A stretch of DNA of 64,000 bases from Lawsonibacter faecis (GCF_014287675.1 NZ_JACOPQ010000006.1:1-64000), one strand, 5' to 3'. Shown: positions 15,241 to 24,997, counted from the first letter of the stretch. Notes: a model not told the origin generated them from the sequence alone. Program-made: numbers and translations.

Positions 15241-15264
15241 GCGGTATGGGAACTGGGAGGCGCT

Positions 15265-15945
15265 ATGGACATACGTCTGCACTACACTGAGCAAGGCGCG
15301 GGAGAGCCGCTGGTCCTGCTCCACGGAAATGGGGAGAGCGGGAATTACTTCTCCCACCAAATGGACTATTTCTCCCGGTTCTGCCGGGTAATTGCGGTGG
15401 ACACCCGGGGTCATGGGCAGTCCCCCAGAGGGGATGCCCCCTTCACCATCCGGCAGTTTGCAGACGACCTGCTGGAATTTTTGGACGGCCTGGGCATCGA
15501 AAGGGTCCGCCTGCTGGGCTTCTCGGACGGCGGGAACACCGCACTGGTCTTCGCCCTGCGCCACCCGGAGCGGGTGGCGCGGCTGGTGCTCAACGGGGCC
15601 AATCTGAACGCGGGCGGCGTGAAGCCCTCGGTTCAGATTCCCATTGCGCTGGGCTACCGTATGGCATCCCTCGCCGCCAGGTGGAGCGCCGCCGGGCGGA
15701 AGAACGCCGAGATGCTGGGGCTGATGGTCAACGACCCGAACATCGACCCGGAGGAGCTGGCGGCGCTCCATGTCAGGACGCTGGTTATCGCGGGGACAAG
15801 GGACATGATTCTCCGGGCGCATACGAGGCTTCTTTACGAGAGCCTGCCCGACGCGGAGCTGGTCTTCGTGGAGGGGGACCACTTTGTGGCGGACAAAAAC
15901 CCGGAGGCGTTCAACCGGGCGGTGGAGGCCTTTTTGAGGGAGTAA
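15265..15945 (+). CDS. Alpha/beta hydrolase
   Basis: 226 aa. Oxyanion-region motif LLHGNGESG, nucleophile elbow GFSDGGNTA (Ser), acid in AGTRDMI and His in EGDHFVADK make a complete Ser-Asp-His triad. RGHGQSP is also typical. It is a soluble esterase or similar hydrolase; the substrate is not shown. GGGAGGCGCT precedes the ATG, and the gene probably shares a transcript with the transglutaminase-like gene. Confidence 0.92.
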   Translation: MDIRLHYTEQGAGEPLVLLHGNGESGNYFSHQMDYFSRFCRVIAVDTRGHGQSPRGDAPFTIRQFADDLLEFLDGLGIERVRLLGFSDGGNTALVFALRHPERVARLVLNGANLNAGGVKPSVQIPIALGYRMASLAARWSAAGRKNAEMLGLMVNDPNIDPEELAALHVRTLVIAGTRDMILRAHTRLLYESLPDAELVFVEGDHFVADKNPEAFNRAVEAFLRE

Positions 15946-15953
15946 CCGCCGGC

Positions 15954-16038
15954 GGGGCGGCCGCAAGGGCCGCCCCTGTGGATGCGAAAACACCTATAAA
16001 ATAAGCGAGGCGGGACTGCAGTGCAGTTCCGCCTCGCT
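15954..16038. terminator. Two hairpins between convergent genes
   Basis: A GGGGCGGCC/GGCCGCCCC stem (15954-15976) is followed by a near-perfect dyad AGCGAGGCGG...CCGCCTCGCT (16004-16038) with a short T-rich tail (TCTCTTTTCTG). The second likely terminates both the hydrolase transcript and the leftward ABC operon. Confidence 0.7.
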
Positions 16039-16056
16039 CTCTTTTCTGCTTTTTTC

Positions 16057-17910
16057 TCAGCCCGCGTCCTCGAACTGAGAATTATAGAGGTCGGCGTAGA
16101 AGCCGCCCTGGGCGAGGAGCTGATCGTGGCTGCCCTGCTCCACAATGTCGCCGTCCCGCATGACGAGAATCAAATCCGCGTCCTTAATGGTGGAGAGGCG
16201 GTGGGCGATGACGAAGCTGGTGCGGCCTTTCATCAGATTGGCCATGGCCTCCTGGATGAGGTGCTCGGTGCGGGTATCCACGGAGGAGGTGGCCTCGTCC
16301 AGAATCAAAATCTTGTTGTCGGCCAGAATGGCCCGGGCGATGGTGAGCAGCTGCTTCTGTCCCTGGGAGATGTTGGAGGCGTCTTCGTTCAGCTCCATCT
16401 GGTAGCCGCCGGGGAGGGTCTGGATGAAGTGGTGGACGTGGGCGGCCTTGGCGGCGGCCATTACCTCCTCATCGCTGGCGTCCAGACGGCCATAGCGGAT
16501 GTTCTCCATAATGGTGCCCTTGAAGAGCCAGGTATCCTGAAGGACCATGCCGAAGGCCTCACGGAGCTCGGAGCGGTTGAAGTCCTTGACGTTGTGGCCG
16601 TCCACCAAAATGGCGCCGGAATTCACGTCGTAGAACCGCATGAGGAGCTTCACCATGGTGGTCTTGCCCGCGCCGGTGGGGCCGACGATGGCCACCATCT
16701 GCCCGGGAGTTACATGGGCGGAGAAGTCGTTGATGATGATTTTATCCGGGTTGTAGCCGAAGCGGACGTGTTCAAACTCAACAGCCCCCTCCAGGCGCTC
16801 CAGGGAGGCGGGATTCTCGCAGGTCTGGTCCTCCTCCTCCTCGTCCAGGAACTCAAATACCCGCTCGGCGGCGGCGGCCATGGACTGGAGCATATTGGAC
16901 ACCTGGGCCAGCTGGGTAATGGGCTGGGTGAAGTTCTTCACGTACTGAATGAAGGCCTGGATATCGCCCACCAGGATGACCCCGGACACGGCCAGCACAC
17001 TGCCCGAAATGGCCACGGCCACGTAGCCCAGGTTGCCCACAAAGTTCATAATGGGCTGCATCATGCCGGAGAGGAACTGGGACTTCCAGGCGGAGTTGAA
17101 GAGGACCTTGTTGGTGGCGTCGAACTCCTCCTTGACGGCCTCCTCCCGGTTGAAGGCCCGGACCACGTTGTGGCCGGAGTAGACCTCCTCCACCTGGCCG
17201 TTGATATGCCCCAGGTACTCCTGCTGGGCTTTGAAGTACTTTTGAGAGTGCTTCACGACGATGCTGATGAGGAGCATGGAGACGGGCAGAATCACCACCG
17301 CAATCAGCGTCATGATGGGACTGATGGTGAGCATCATGATAAAGACGCCGATGACCATGGTCACGGAGGTGATGAGCTGGGTGACGCTCTGGTTCAGGCT
17401 CTGGCCCATGGTGTCCACGTCGTTGGTGATGCGGGAGAGGACCTCGCCCACGGTGCGGGACTCAAAATACTTCATGGGCATGCGGTTGATTTTTTCAGAG
17501 ATGTCCCTGCGCATCCGGTAGGCCATTTTCTGGGAGATGCCGCTCATCAGCCAGCCCTGGACGAAGGAGAAGACGGATGCCAGGGCGTAGAGACCCAGGA
17601 GGAACAGGAGAATCTGGGCCAGGCGGGCGAAGTCGATGCCGCCGGTGCCGGCGATTTTAGCTGTGAGGCCGGCGAAGAGCTCGCTGGTGGCGGTGCCGAG
17701 AATCTTGGGCCCGAAGATGTTGAATACCGTGGAGCCGATGGCGAAGAGGAGGACGAAAATCAGCGCTACCTTAAACTTGCCCATATACTTGAGGAGCTTG
17801 CCCACGGTACCCTTGAAGTCCTTGGCCTTCTCGCCGGGCATCATGCCCCGGCCGGGGCCGCCCATGGGGCCGTGGCGGCGCTGGGCGGTATTGGTCTTGC
17901 TCTCACTCAT
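16057..17910 (-). CDS. ABC exporter half-transporter, canonical ATPase half (pair 1)
   Basis: 617 aa. A soluble Arg/Gly-rich start (GGPGRGMMPGEKAKDF) precedes six membrane helices (about 45-340) of the type 1 exporter fold, then the ATPase domain: Walker A GPTGAGKTT, Q-loop VLQDTWLF, signature NISQGQKQL, Walker B LILDEATSS with catalytic Glu, and the H-loop IAHRLST. Its start overlaps the end of the upstream partner (17907) by 4 nt, so the two form a heterodimer. Substrate unknown; MarR control suggests a drug or toxic metabolite. Confidence 0.93.
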   Translation of the reverse strand: MSESKTNTAQRRHGPMGGPGRGMMPGEKAKDFKGTVGKLLKYMGKFKVALIFVLLFAIGSTVFNIFGPKILGTATSELFAGLTAKIAGTGGIDFARLAQILLFLLGLYALASVFSFVQGWLMSGISQKMAYRMRRDISEKINRMPMKYFESRTVGEVLSRITNDVDTMGQSLNQSVTQLITSVTMVIGVFIMMLTISPIMTLIAVVILPVSMLLISIVVKHSQKYFKAQQEYLGHINGQVEEVYSGHNVVRAFNREEAVKEEFDATNKVLFNSAWKSQFLSGMMQPIMNFVGNLGYVAVAISGSVLAVSGVILVGDIQAFIQYVKNFTQPITQLAQVSNMLQSMAAAAERVFEFLDEEEEDQTCENPASLERLEGAVEFEHVRFGYNPDKIIINDFSAHVTPGQMVAIVGPTGAGKTTMVKLLMRFYDVNSGAILVDGHNVKDFNRSELREAFGMVLQDTWLFKGTIMENIRYGRLDASDEEVMAAAKAAHVHHFIQTLPGGYQMELNEDASNISQGQKQLLTIARAILADNKILILDEATSSVDTRTEHLIQEAMANLMKGRTSFVIAHRLSTIKDADLILVMRDGDIVEQGSHDQLLAQGGFYADLYNSQFEDAG

Positions 17911-20141
17911 GCGCCCTCACCTCCCAACTCAGCCTCGGAGAGCTGGCTTCTGGCTATTTCCTGATAGGTTGCGCAGGTCTGCATCAGCGCGCCGTGGGTG
18001 CCGATGCCCGCGATTTTACCCTCGTTGAGGACCACGATCTGGTCGGCGTGGAGGATGGTGGAGATACGCTGCGCCACAATGATGACGGTGGCGTCCTTCA
18101 CCTTCTCGTTCAGCGCCCGGCGCAGGACCACGTCGGTCTTATAGTCCAGAGCGGAGAAGGAGTCGTCGAAGAGGAACACCTTGGGGTTTTTCGCGATGGC
18201 CCGGGCGATGCTCAGGCGCTGCTTCTGTCCGCCGGAGACGTTGGTGCCGCCCTGGGCGATGGGGCTCTGGTAGCCCTCGCTCTTGGAGTCGATAAACTCG
18301 CAGGCTTGGGCAATGGCGGCCGCCTCCCGCATGGCGTCGTCGGTGATGTCCGATCCGCCGAACTTCAGGTTGGACTCGATGTCGCCGGAGAAGAGAATGC
18401 CCTTTTGGGGCACGTAGCCCAGCAGCTCATGGAGCTTGTGCTGGGAGAGGTCCCGGATGTCCACGCCGTCCATGGTGATGCGTCCGTAGCTCACGTCGAA
18501 GAACCGCGGAATAAGATTCAAAAGGGTGGACTTGCCCGAGCCCGTGGAGCCGATGATGGCGGTGGTCTCGCCGGGCTTGGCGGTGAAGCTGATATGCTCC
18601 AGCACGTCGGCCCCCGCGTCTGGATAGCGGAAGGACACGTCCTCGAAGGACACTACTCCCTTCCAGCTCTCCTTCTCGTTGTCCTTCACCTTCCGCTTGT
18701 CGCGGATGGTGGGCGCCGTCTCCAGCACCTCGTTGATGCGGTTGGCCGCCACGCCGGCCCGGGGCAGCATGATGGAGATCATGGCGATCATCAGGAAGGC
18801 CATTACAATCTGCATGGTGTAGGTGATGAAGGCGATCATGTCGCCCACCTGCATGGTGCCCGCGTCGATGCCGTGGCCGCCGTTCCAGACGATGAGGATG
18901 GAGACGCCGTTCATCAGCAGCATCATACACGGCATCATGAATGTCATGACCCGGTTGGTGAAGAGCTGGGTCTTCTTGAGGTCCAGGTTGGCAAGGTCGA
19001 AACGCTTCTCCTCGTGCTTTTCCCGGGAGAAGGCGCGGATGACGGGGATACCGGTGAGGATCTCGCGGGAGACCAGGTTCAGCTTATCCACCAGAGTCTG
19101 CATCTTCTTGAACTTGGGCATGGCCAGGCACATAAGGACGGCCACCAGCGCCAGGGCGGAGCCCACGGCCACGCCGATGATCCAGCCCATGCCGGTGCGG
19201 GTGTGGGAGACCTTGATAATGCCGCCGATGCCGATGATGGGCGCGTAGAGCACGATGCGCAGCAGCATGACCACCACCATCTGCACCTGCTGGATATCAT
19301 TGGTGGAGCGGGTGATGAGGGAGGCGGTGGAGAAGCGGTCGATCTCCGCGCTGGAGAAGGAAACCACCTTTTTAAACACGTCGCCGCGCAGGTTCATGCC
19401 GATCTTAGCGGCGGTGCGGGAGGCCAGCAGGCCCACCAGAATGGCGGCGGCCACCATCAGCAGGGAGATGCCCAGCATCTTGGCTCCGGTGAGGAGGAGG
19501 TAGTTCATCTGGATCCGGTTCAGGTCCAGGCCCATGGCGGCGTACTCGTTCTTCACGAAGAGCAGGGCCTTCTGCTCTACAATGAGCTCGGACTGGCCGC
19601 CGTACTGAGCCAGAAACTGCCCGGCCATCTCGTTGATCTGTTCCCTGGTAATCACTCCCCCGGCCACCGCGGCGCGGAGCTGGTCCATGTCCATGGCGCT
19701 GAACCGGCGGAACTGTTCCATCTGCTCCTCCGTCAGCGTTCCGCCCGCAGGCATGGCGGACGTCTGCCCGGCGTCCGTCTCACTCCGGCCTCTCTTCATG
19801 TCGAGCAGCAGCATGGGCATGCCGAAGGCCTCGTCCAGGGCGGCGACAGCGTCCTTGTCCCTCTCAGTGAGGACATAGGTGCCGTCCGCGTCCAGGGTAT
19901 AGGCGGCGTCCACCAGGGCGGCGTCGGCGTCGCTCATGAAGAGCTCCAAATCCTCCAGTGTGTCGGAGCGGATCCGGTCGGGCGTCACCCGCTCGATGCC
20001 CCCCTGCTGGATGCCCACATCCACGATGTCCGACGTGTACTGCGGCAGGCCCAGGTCGCACATGGCCTGAATCACCAGCAGCAGTATAATCGCAAGCACG
20101 GACAACTTACATTCTTTTAAATAGCGAAATAGCTTTAGCAC
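17907..20141 (-). CDS. ABC exporter half-transporter, degenerate ATPase half (pair 1)
   Basis: 744 aa, longer than usual because about 130 residues (roughly 50-190) lie between the first two membrane helices and would form an extracytoplasmic domain rich in Asp, Gln and Met. The ATPase domain has Walker A GSTGSGKST, signature NVSGGQKQR and Walker B FLFDDSFSALD, where Asp replaces the catalytic Glu. That marks it as the non-canonical half of a heterodimeric exporter. It overlaps the MarR gene upstream by 7 nt and its canonical partner by 4 nt. Confidence 0.93.
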   Translation of the reverse strand: MLKLFRYLKECKLSVLAIILLLVIQAMCDLGLPQYTSDIVDVGIQQGGIERVTPDRIRSDTLEDLELFMSDADAALVDAAYTLDADGTYVLTERDKDAVAALDEAFGMPMLLLDMKRGRSETDAGQTSAMPAGGTLTEEQMEQFRRFSAMDMDQLRAAVAGGVITREQINEMAGQFLAQYGGQSELIVEQKALLFVKNEYAAMGLDLNRIQMNYLLLTGAKMLGISLLMVAAAILVGLLASRTAAKIGMNLRGDVFKKVVSFSSAEIDRFSTASLITRSTNDIQQVQMVVVMLLRIVLYAPIIGIGGIIKVSHTRTGMGWIIGVAVGSALALVAVLMCLAMPKFKKMQTLVDKLNLVSREILTGIPVIRAFSREKHEEKRFDLANLDLKKTQLFTNRVMTFMMPCMMLLMNGVSILIVWNGGHGIDAGTMQVGDMIAFITYTMQIVMAFLMIAMISIMLPRAGVAANRINEVLETAPTIRDKRKVKDNEKESWKGVVSFEDVSFRYPDAGADVLEHISFTAKPGETTAIIGSTGSGKSTLLNLIPRFFDVSYGRITMDGVDIRDLSQHKLHELLGYVPQKGILFSGDIESNLKFGGSDITDDAMREAAAIAQACEFIDSKSEGYQSPIAQGGTNVSGGQKQRLSIARAIAKNPKVFLFDDSFSALDYKTDVVLRRALNEKVKDATVIIVAQRISTILHADQIVVLNEGKIAGIGTHGALMQTCATYQEIARSQLSEAELGGEGA

Positions 20142-20599
20142 GGCATACTCTCCTTTGCCTGTTCGTCTTCAATGATGTCGGAAAGCCGGTTCCACAGATC
20201 CACCAGGGTGCGCAGGTCCTCCCCGCCCATCCGGCCCGTCACCCGGTCCATGAACTGCTCCACCCGCTTCGCCGTCCGCTCCCAGGCGGCATGACCCTGG
20301 ACGGTGACGATAATGTAGGTGTTGCGGCGGTCGGACCGGTCCACGCTCCGCTCGATGAATCCCTTGCGCTCCATCCCCCGCAGCATCCGGGACGCGCCCG
20401 GGGGCGACACCCGCATATAGCGGGCCAGCTCCCAGACATACATCCCCTCGGGATGGTCCTCCATGTGCTTGCGGAGCATCCCCAGGCTGAAGAACTCCCC
20501 CTGGGTGAGGCCCTCCATCTCCATAACCTGTCCGGTGTTGAGCCGGCCAAAGCGGTGCAGGGCACGGATCAGCTCCTCCTGTATCTCCTTGTTCTCCAC
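20135..20599 (-). CDS. MarR-family regulator of ABC exporter pair 1
   Basis: 154 aa from a GTG start (GGTGAG 7-8 nt upstream). Winged helix: ELARYMRVSPPGASRMLRGM is the recognition region, then FIERSVDRSDRRNTYIIVT forms the wing with the DRSDRR motif of MarR proteins. It is the first gene of the operon and sits behind a promoter with a dyad, so autoregulation and control of the exporter by an effector molecule are likely. Confidence 0.92.
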   Translation of the reverse strand: MENKEIQEELIRALHRFGRLNTGQVMEMEGLTQGEFFSLGMLRKHMEDHPEGMYVWELARYMRVSPPGASRMLRGMERKGFIERSVDRSDRRNTYIIVTVQGHAAWERTAKRVEQFMDRVTGRMGGEDLRTLVDLWNRLSDIIEDEQAKESMPC

Positions 20600-20629
20600 A
20601 GGGTTCTCACCATCTTTCGTTGCTAACTA

Positions 20630-20690
20630 TTAACGTCGTTATTAATTATCAGCGTTATGATATAATACGCTGTTGCAGTCCCTGTGTCAA
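20630..20690 (-). promoter_or_regulatory. Promoter and probable operator of the MarR-exporter operon 1
   Basis: On the minus strand TTGACA (20685-20690) and TATTAT (20662-20667) are 17 bp apart. A small dyad TAACG-A-CGTTA (20631-20641) lies downstream of the -10, between promoter and GTG, a usual place for a MarR site. The promoter is convincing, the exact operator less so. Confidence 0.75.
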
Positions 20691-20712
20691 CCATATTTTG
20701 CACAAAAATTGA

Positions 20713-20749
20713 GCCCTGGGGCCGTGCATCCTTGGCACGGCCCCAGGGC
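20713..20749 (-). terminator. Terminator of ABC operon 2
   Basis: Stem GCCCTGGGGCCGTGC with its perfect complement, followed on the minus strand by TCAATTTTTGTG, right after the stop codon region of the exporter gene at 20767. Confidence 0.85.
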
Positions 20750-20766
20750 CCGCTGATTGAGGCGCG

Positions 20767-22644
20767 CTATTCCAACTCGAACGCACCGGTATAGAGCTGA
20801 TAGTACTTGCCCTTCTGGGCGATTAGACCGTCGTGGCTGCCCCGCTCGATAATCCTGCCGTGCTCCAGCACCATAATGGCGTCGGAATTGCGCACGGTGG
20901 AAAGCCGGTGGGCGATGACGAAGACCGTGCGGCCGTACATGAGATTGTCCATCCCCGCCTGGACGATGGCCTCGGTGCGGGTATCGATGGAACTGGTCGC
21001 CTCGTCCAGGATCATCACCGGCGGGTCGGCCACGGCGCAGCGCGCGATGGACAAAAGCTGCATCTGTCCCTGGGAGAGGCTGCCCCCCGAACCGTCCACC
21101 CGGGTCTCGTACCCCTGGGGAAGCCGGCGGATAAAGTCGTCGGCCCCAGCCAGCTTGGCGGCCTCCACGCACTCCTCGTCGGTGGCGTCCAGATTGCCGT
21201 AGCGGATGTTCTCCAGTATGGTCCCCGTAAAGAGATTTACGTCCTGGAGGACGATGCCCAGGCTGCGGCGCAGGTCGCTCTTTCTGATCTTGTTGATGTT
21301 GATGCCGTCGTAGCGGATTTTACCGTCGGCAATGTCATAGAAGCGGTTGATGAGGTTTGTAATGGTGGTCTTGCCCGCGCCGGTGGCGCCCACAAAGGCC
21401 ACCTTTTGCCCGGGTTCGGCGTAGAGGGTGACATCGTGGAGGACCGTCTTGCCCGGCTCGTAGCCGAAGTCCACGTCCGCCAGGCGCACGTCCCCGGTGA
21501 GCTTGGTGTAGGTGATGGTGCCGTCGCTGTGGGGATGCTTCCAGGCCCAGATGCCCGTGCGGCCGTCGGCCTCCGTCAGGTTTCCGCCGTGGTCGTACCG
21601 GGCGTTGACCAGCGTGACGTAGCCGCCGTCGCTCTCCGGCGTCTGGTCCAGCAGGGAGAAAATGCGCCCCGCGCCCGCCAGGGCCATGACCACGCTGTTG
21701 AGCTGGGAGGAGATCTGGCTCACGGGGTTGGTAAAGCTGCGGGTGAGCTGGAGGAAGGATGCGATGGCCCCCAGGCTGAGGCCGCCGCCCACCCCGCCCA
21801 GGGCGATGGCGCCGCCCACGATGGCGATGACCACGTAGAGCAGGTTGCCGATGTTGCTCATGACGGGCATGAGAATGTTGGAAAAGCGGTTGGCCTGGGT
21901 GGCGTTCCCGCACAGCTCCTCGTTGAGCGCGTCGAAGCCCGCCCTGGCCTGGGCCTCGTGGCAGAAGACCTTGATGACCTTCTGCCCGGAGATCATCTCC
22001 TCAATGTAGCCGTTGGCGCGCCCCAGGGACTGCTGCTGGGCGATGAAATACTTGCCGGAGCGGGCGGTGAGGTGCCTGGCGGAGAGCAGCATCACCGCCA
22101 CCCCCAGCAACACCACCAGCGTGAGCAGCCAGCTTGTGAAGAGCATGGCCAGAAAGACCCCCGTGATGGTCACCAGCATGGAGAGGACCTGGGGGATGCT
22201 CTGGGAGAGCATCTGGCGGAGGGTATCGGTGTCGTTGGTATAGTAGCTCATCACGTCGCCGTAGGTGTGGGTGTCGAAGTATCCGATGGGGAGGGTCTCC
22301 ATATGGGAAAACATCTCGTCCCGAATGGTCTTCAGGGCGCTCTGGGAGATGACCGCCATCACCCGGTTATAGATGAGGGTGGCCAGCACGCCGGCCAGGT
22401 ACAGGCACGCCATCAATGCCAGCGCCTTGAGCAGCGGGGTGAAGACCGGGGCGCTCCGGAGGAGCAGGGGCGCGATATAGTCGTCGATCAGGCGCTGGAT
22501 AAAAAGCGAGGAGCCCACGCTGGCCACCGCCGAGAGAAGGATACAGAGGATGACCACGACGAAGCGCCACGGCTTATCTCCCAGGACATAGCCCATGAGC
22601 CGTTTGACCGTTTTGCCTGTGGAGGGCGTTTGGGTCTTATTCAT
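20767..22644 (-). CDS. ABC exporter half-transporter, canonical ATPase half (pair 2)
   Basis: 625 aa. Six-helix exporter domain (about 20-330), then an ATPase domain with Walker A GATGAGKTT, signature SLSQGQMQL, Walker B MILDEATSSID with catalytic Glu, and IAHRLST. About 40 residues between the membrane and ATPase domains (near 335-390: PESDGGYVTLVNAR, IWAWKHPHSDGTI) are an insertion found in one branch of these heterodimeric exporters. Overlaps the upstream partner by 8 nt. Substrate unknown. Confidence 0.93.
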   Translation of the reverse strand: MNKTQTPSTGKTVKRLMGYVLGDKPWRFVVVILCILLSAVASVGSSLFIQRLIDDYIAPLLLRSAPVFTPLLKALALMACLYLAGVLATLIYNRVMAVISQSALKTIRDEMFSHMETLPIGYFDTHTYGDVMSYYTNDTDTLRQMLSQSIPQVLSMLVTITGVFLAMLFTSWLLTLVVLLGVAVMLLSARHLTARSGKYFIAQQQSLGRANGYIEEMISGQKVIKVFCHEAQARAGFDALNEELCGNATQANRFSNILMPVMSNIGNLLYVVIAIVGGAIALGGVGGGLSLGAIASFLQLTRSFTNPVSQISSQLNSVVMALAGAGRIFSLLDQTPESDGGYVTLVNARYDHGGNLTEADGRTGIWAWKHPHSDGTITYTKLTGDVRLADVDFGYEPGKTVLHDVTLYAEPGQKVAFVGATGAGKTTITNLINRFYDIADGKIRYDGININKIRKSDLRRSLGIVLQDVNLFTGTILENIRYGNLDATDEECVEAAKLAGADDFIRRLPQGYETRVDGSGGSLSQGQMQLLSIARCAVADPPVMILDEATSSIDTRTEAIVQAGMDNLMYGRTVFVIAHRLSTVRNSDAIMVLEHGRIIERGSHDGLIAQKGKYYQLYTGAFELE

Positions 22645-24370
22645 CCGCCCCGCCCCCTTTCGTCTGGGAGGAATAGACCTCCCGGTAGATGGCGCTGGAC
22701 GCCAGAAGCTGGTCGTGGGTGCCCACCGCGTCCACCCGGCCGTTGTTCATTATAATAATCTTGTCCGCGTCCTGCACGGAGGACACACGCTGGGCGATAA
22801 TAATTTTGGTGGTCCCGGGAATCTCCTCCCGGAAGGCCCGGCGGATGGACGCGTCGGTCGCGGTGTCCACGGCGGAGGTGCTGTCGTCCAGGATTAGAAT
22901 TTTCGGGTTCTTCAGCAGGGCCCGGGCGATACACAGCCGCTGCTTCTGCCCGCCGGAGACGTTGGAGCCTCCCTGCTCGATGTAGGTGTCGTACCCGTCG
23001 GGCAGCTCGCGGATAAACCCGTCGGCCTGGGCCAGCTTACAGGCGTGGACCAGCTCCTCGTCGGTTGCGTGCTCGCTGCCCCAGCGCAGGTTTTCCTTGA
23101 TGGTGCCCGAGAAGAGGACATTTTTCTGGAGAACCATGGCCACCTGGTCGCGCAGGGCGGCCACGGCGTATTCCCGCACGTCCCGGCCGCCCACCGACAC
23201 CCGGCCCCCGGTCACGTCGTACAGGCGGGGAATGAGCTGGACCAGGCTCGACTTTGCGGAGCCTGTCCCGCCCAGAATCCCCACCGTCTCGCCGGAGCGG
23301 ATGGTGAGACTCACCCCGCTCAGGGCGTCCCGCTGGGCCTGGGCGCTGTAGCGGAAGCGCACGTCCTCAAATACGATGCTCCCGTCCGCCACGGTCTCCA
23401 CCGGGTCCGCCGGGTCGTGGAGGTCCGGCTCCTCCCGCAGCACCTCCACGATACGCTCGGCGGAGGCGCGGGCCATGACAATCATTACGAACACCATGGA
23501 GAGCATCATCAGGCTCATCAGAATCTGCATGGTATAGGTAAAGAAGCTGGTCAGGTCGCCGGTGCTGAGGCCGCCGCCCACCACCAGCCGGGCCCCGAAC
23601 CAGGAGATGAGCACCATACAGCCGTAGACGGAGAACTGCATCAGCGGCGAGTTAAAGGCCAGCAGCTTTTCCGCCTTGGTGAAGTCGCGATAGATGGAGG
23701 TGGAGACCTGTCCGAACTTCTCCACCTCGAAGTCCTCCCGCACAAAGCTCTTCACCACCCGGATGCCCCGCAGATTCTCCCGCACCACATTGTTCAGCTT
23801 ATCGTAGGTGCGGAACACCCGCTCGAAAATGGGGTGGGCGCGGGTCATGATGAACCAGAGGCCCACGCCCAGAATGGGAACGGCGAAGAGGAAGACCGTG
23901 GAGAGGGCGGGGCTGAGGGTGATGGAGAATACCAGCGCGCAGATGAGCATGAAGGGCGCGCGCACCGCCACGCGGACGAGCATCTGGTACGCGTTCTGGA
24001 CGTTGGACACGTCGGTGGTCAGCCGGGTAACCAGGCTGGCGGCGGAAAATTTGTCGATGTTGGTAAACGAGAAGTCCTGAATTCTATCGTACATATCCTT
24101 GCGCAGGTTTTTCGCGTAACCCGCCGAGGCCACGGCGGCATAGTGGCCGGACGCCGCGCCGAACAGCAGCGCCAGCATGGCCATCGCCACCAGAATCAGT
24201 CCGTATGTCCATATCTTCGTCATATCCGCGCCGTCGATGCCCTCGTCGATGAGGCGGGCCATCAGCAGGGGGATCAGAGTCTCCATGACCACCTCCAGTG
24301 CCACGAAGAAGGGGGCCAGCAGGGAGCTTTTCTGGTAGCCGCGGATGCTCCCCATGAGTGTTTTCAGCAT
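22637..24370 (-). CDS. ABC exporter half-transporter, degenerate ATPase half (pair 2)
   Basis: 577 aa. Exporter membrane domain, then an ATPase domain with Walker A GGTGSAKSS (Ala in place of the last invariant Gly), signature NVSGGQKQR and Walker B LILDDSTSAVD with Asp for the catalytic Glu. It is thus the non-canonical partner of the 20767 protein. It follows the MarR gene after 127 bp that hold a nested hairpin. Confidence 0.93.
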   Translation of the reverse strand: MLKTLMGSIRGYQKSSLLAPFFVALEVVMETLIPLLMARLIDEGIDGADMTKIWTYGLILVAMAMLALLFGAASGHYAAVASAGYAKNLRKDMYDRIQDFSFTNIDKFSAASLVTRLTTDVSNVQNAYQMLVRVAVRAPFMLICALVFSITLSPALSTVFLFAVPILGVGLWFIMTRAHPIFERVFRTYDKLNNVVRENLRGIRVVKSFVREDFEVEKFGQVSTSIYRDFTKAEKLLAFNSPLMQFSVYGCMVLISWFGARLVVGGGLSTGDLTSFFTYTMQILMSLMMLSMVFVMIVMARASAERIVEVLREEPDLHDPADPVETVADGSIVFEDVRFRYSAQAQRDALSGVSLTIRSGETVGILGGTGSAKSSLVQLIPRLYDVTGGRVSVGGRDVREYAVAALRDQVAMVLQKNVLFSGTIKENLRWGSEHATDEELVHACKLAQADGFIRELPDGYDTYIEQGGSNVSGGQKQRLCIARALLKNPKILILDDSTSAVDTATDASIRRAFREEIPGTTKIIIAQRVSSVQDADKIIIMNNGRVDAVGTHDQLLASSAIYREVYSSQTKGGGADE

Positions 24371-24430
24371 AAATGACCTTCTTTCTTGTTTTGCTTACAG
24401 TTCTGTACCTAACAATATGGGAGTCAATCA

Positions 24431-24498
24431 GGACCGCCCACAGAGCATCTGAAAAGCCATGCGCTTCGGGCTTTTCAGATACGCCTCTAAGGCGGTCC
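24431..24498 (-). terminator. Nested hairpin between MarR gene and exporter pair 2
   Basis: Outer arms GGACCGCC (24431-24438) and GGCGGTCC (24491-24498) enclose an inner 12-bp stem ATCTGAAAAGCC / GGCTTTTCAGAT. It begins at the MarR stop codon. There is no clear T-tract, so it may be an attenuator or an RNA-stability element setting the regulator-to-exporter ratio rather than a full terminator. Confidence 0.5.
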
Positions 24499-24935
24499 TA
24501 TTCCAGGTTCTTTCGTATCCTCTCCATGATGCAGAAAAACGTATCCAGTTCCTCCTCCGTCAACCCCCGGGACATCTGCGCCTCGGTCTCCGCGATATAG
24601 CCGCTGAAGCGCTGGTGGTGTTTCATGCCCGCCTCGGTGAGCACCAGCTTTTTGAGCCTGGCGTCGTAGTCCACGCTCTCCCGCCGCAGAAGGCCGTCGC
24701 GCTCCATCAGGCCCAGGATGCCGGAGGCCGTGGAACGGCGGATGGAGAAAAACTCCTCCAGGTCCCGCTGGAAGAAGTCCCCCTCCTCCCGGTGGTCGTA
24801 GAGGAACTCAATGATGCGCCCCTGCATGGGAGTGGCGCCGCCGGCGGCACCGTGCAGGACGGCCTGCATCCGCCGGTCCAGCAGATTGGCTGCGGCTTTG
24901 ATCTCCCTGCCGATATGCCGCTTGCCCAGCTCCAT
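24498..24935 (-). CDS. MarR-family regulator of ABC exporter pair 2
   Basis: 145 aa from the ATG preceded by GAGGGAGG (6-7 nt spacing); a longer in-frame start upstream lies in the promoter. Winged helix: LEEFFSIRRSTASGILGLMERDGLLRRESVDYDARLKKLVLT, with the D-x-R turn of the wing. The C-terminal helix (FFCIMERIRKNLE) would form the dimer. First gene of the exporter pair 2 locus, with a clean palindrome over its promoter. Confidence 0.93.
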   Translation of the reverse strand: MELGKRHIGREIKAAANLLDRRMQAVLHGAAGGATPMQGRIIEFLYDHREEGDFFQRDLEEFFSIRRSTASGILGLMERDGLLRRESVDYDARLKKLVLTEAGMKHHQRFSGYIAETEAQMSRGLTEEELDTFFCIMERIRKNLE

Positions 24936-24953
24936 GGATAAGCGCCTCCCTCT

Positions 24954-24997
24954 TGTTAGGTAGCTAACATAATAACAGGCTTTTCCGCCATTGTCAA
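24954..24997 (-). promoter_or_regulatory. Promoter with MarR operator palindrome
   Basis: On the minus strand TTGACA (24992-24997), 17 bp, TATTAT (24969-24974). The perfect inverted repeat TGTTAG-N4-CTAACA (24954-24969) abuts and touches the -10 box, so a bound regulator would block transcription start. The neighbouring MarR protein is the natural ligand. Confidence 0.85.

Noticed and set aside
16021..20120. Long plus-strand open frames opposite the ABC exporter genes
   Set aside because: Low-complexity His/Gly/Val/Asp-rich translations typical of antisense reading in GC-rich DNA; the minus-strand exporters have all expected motifs.
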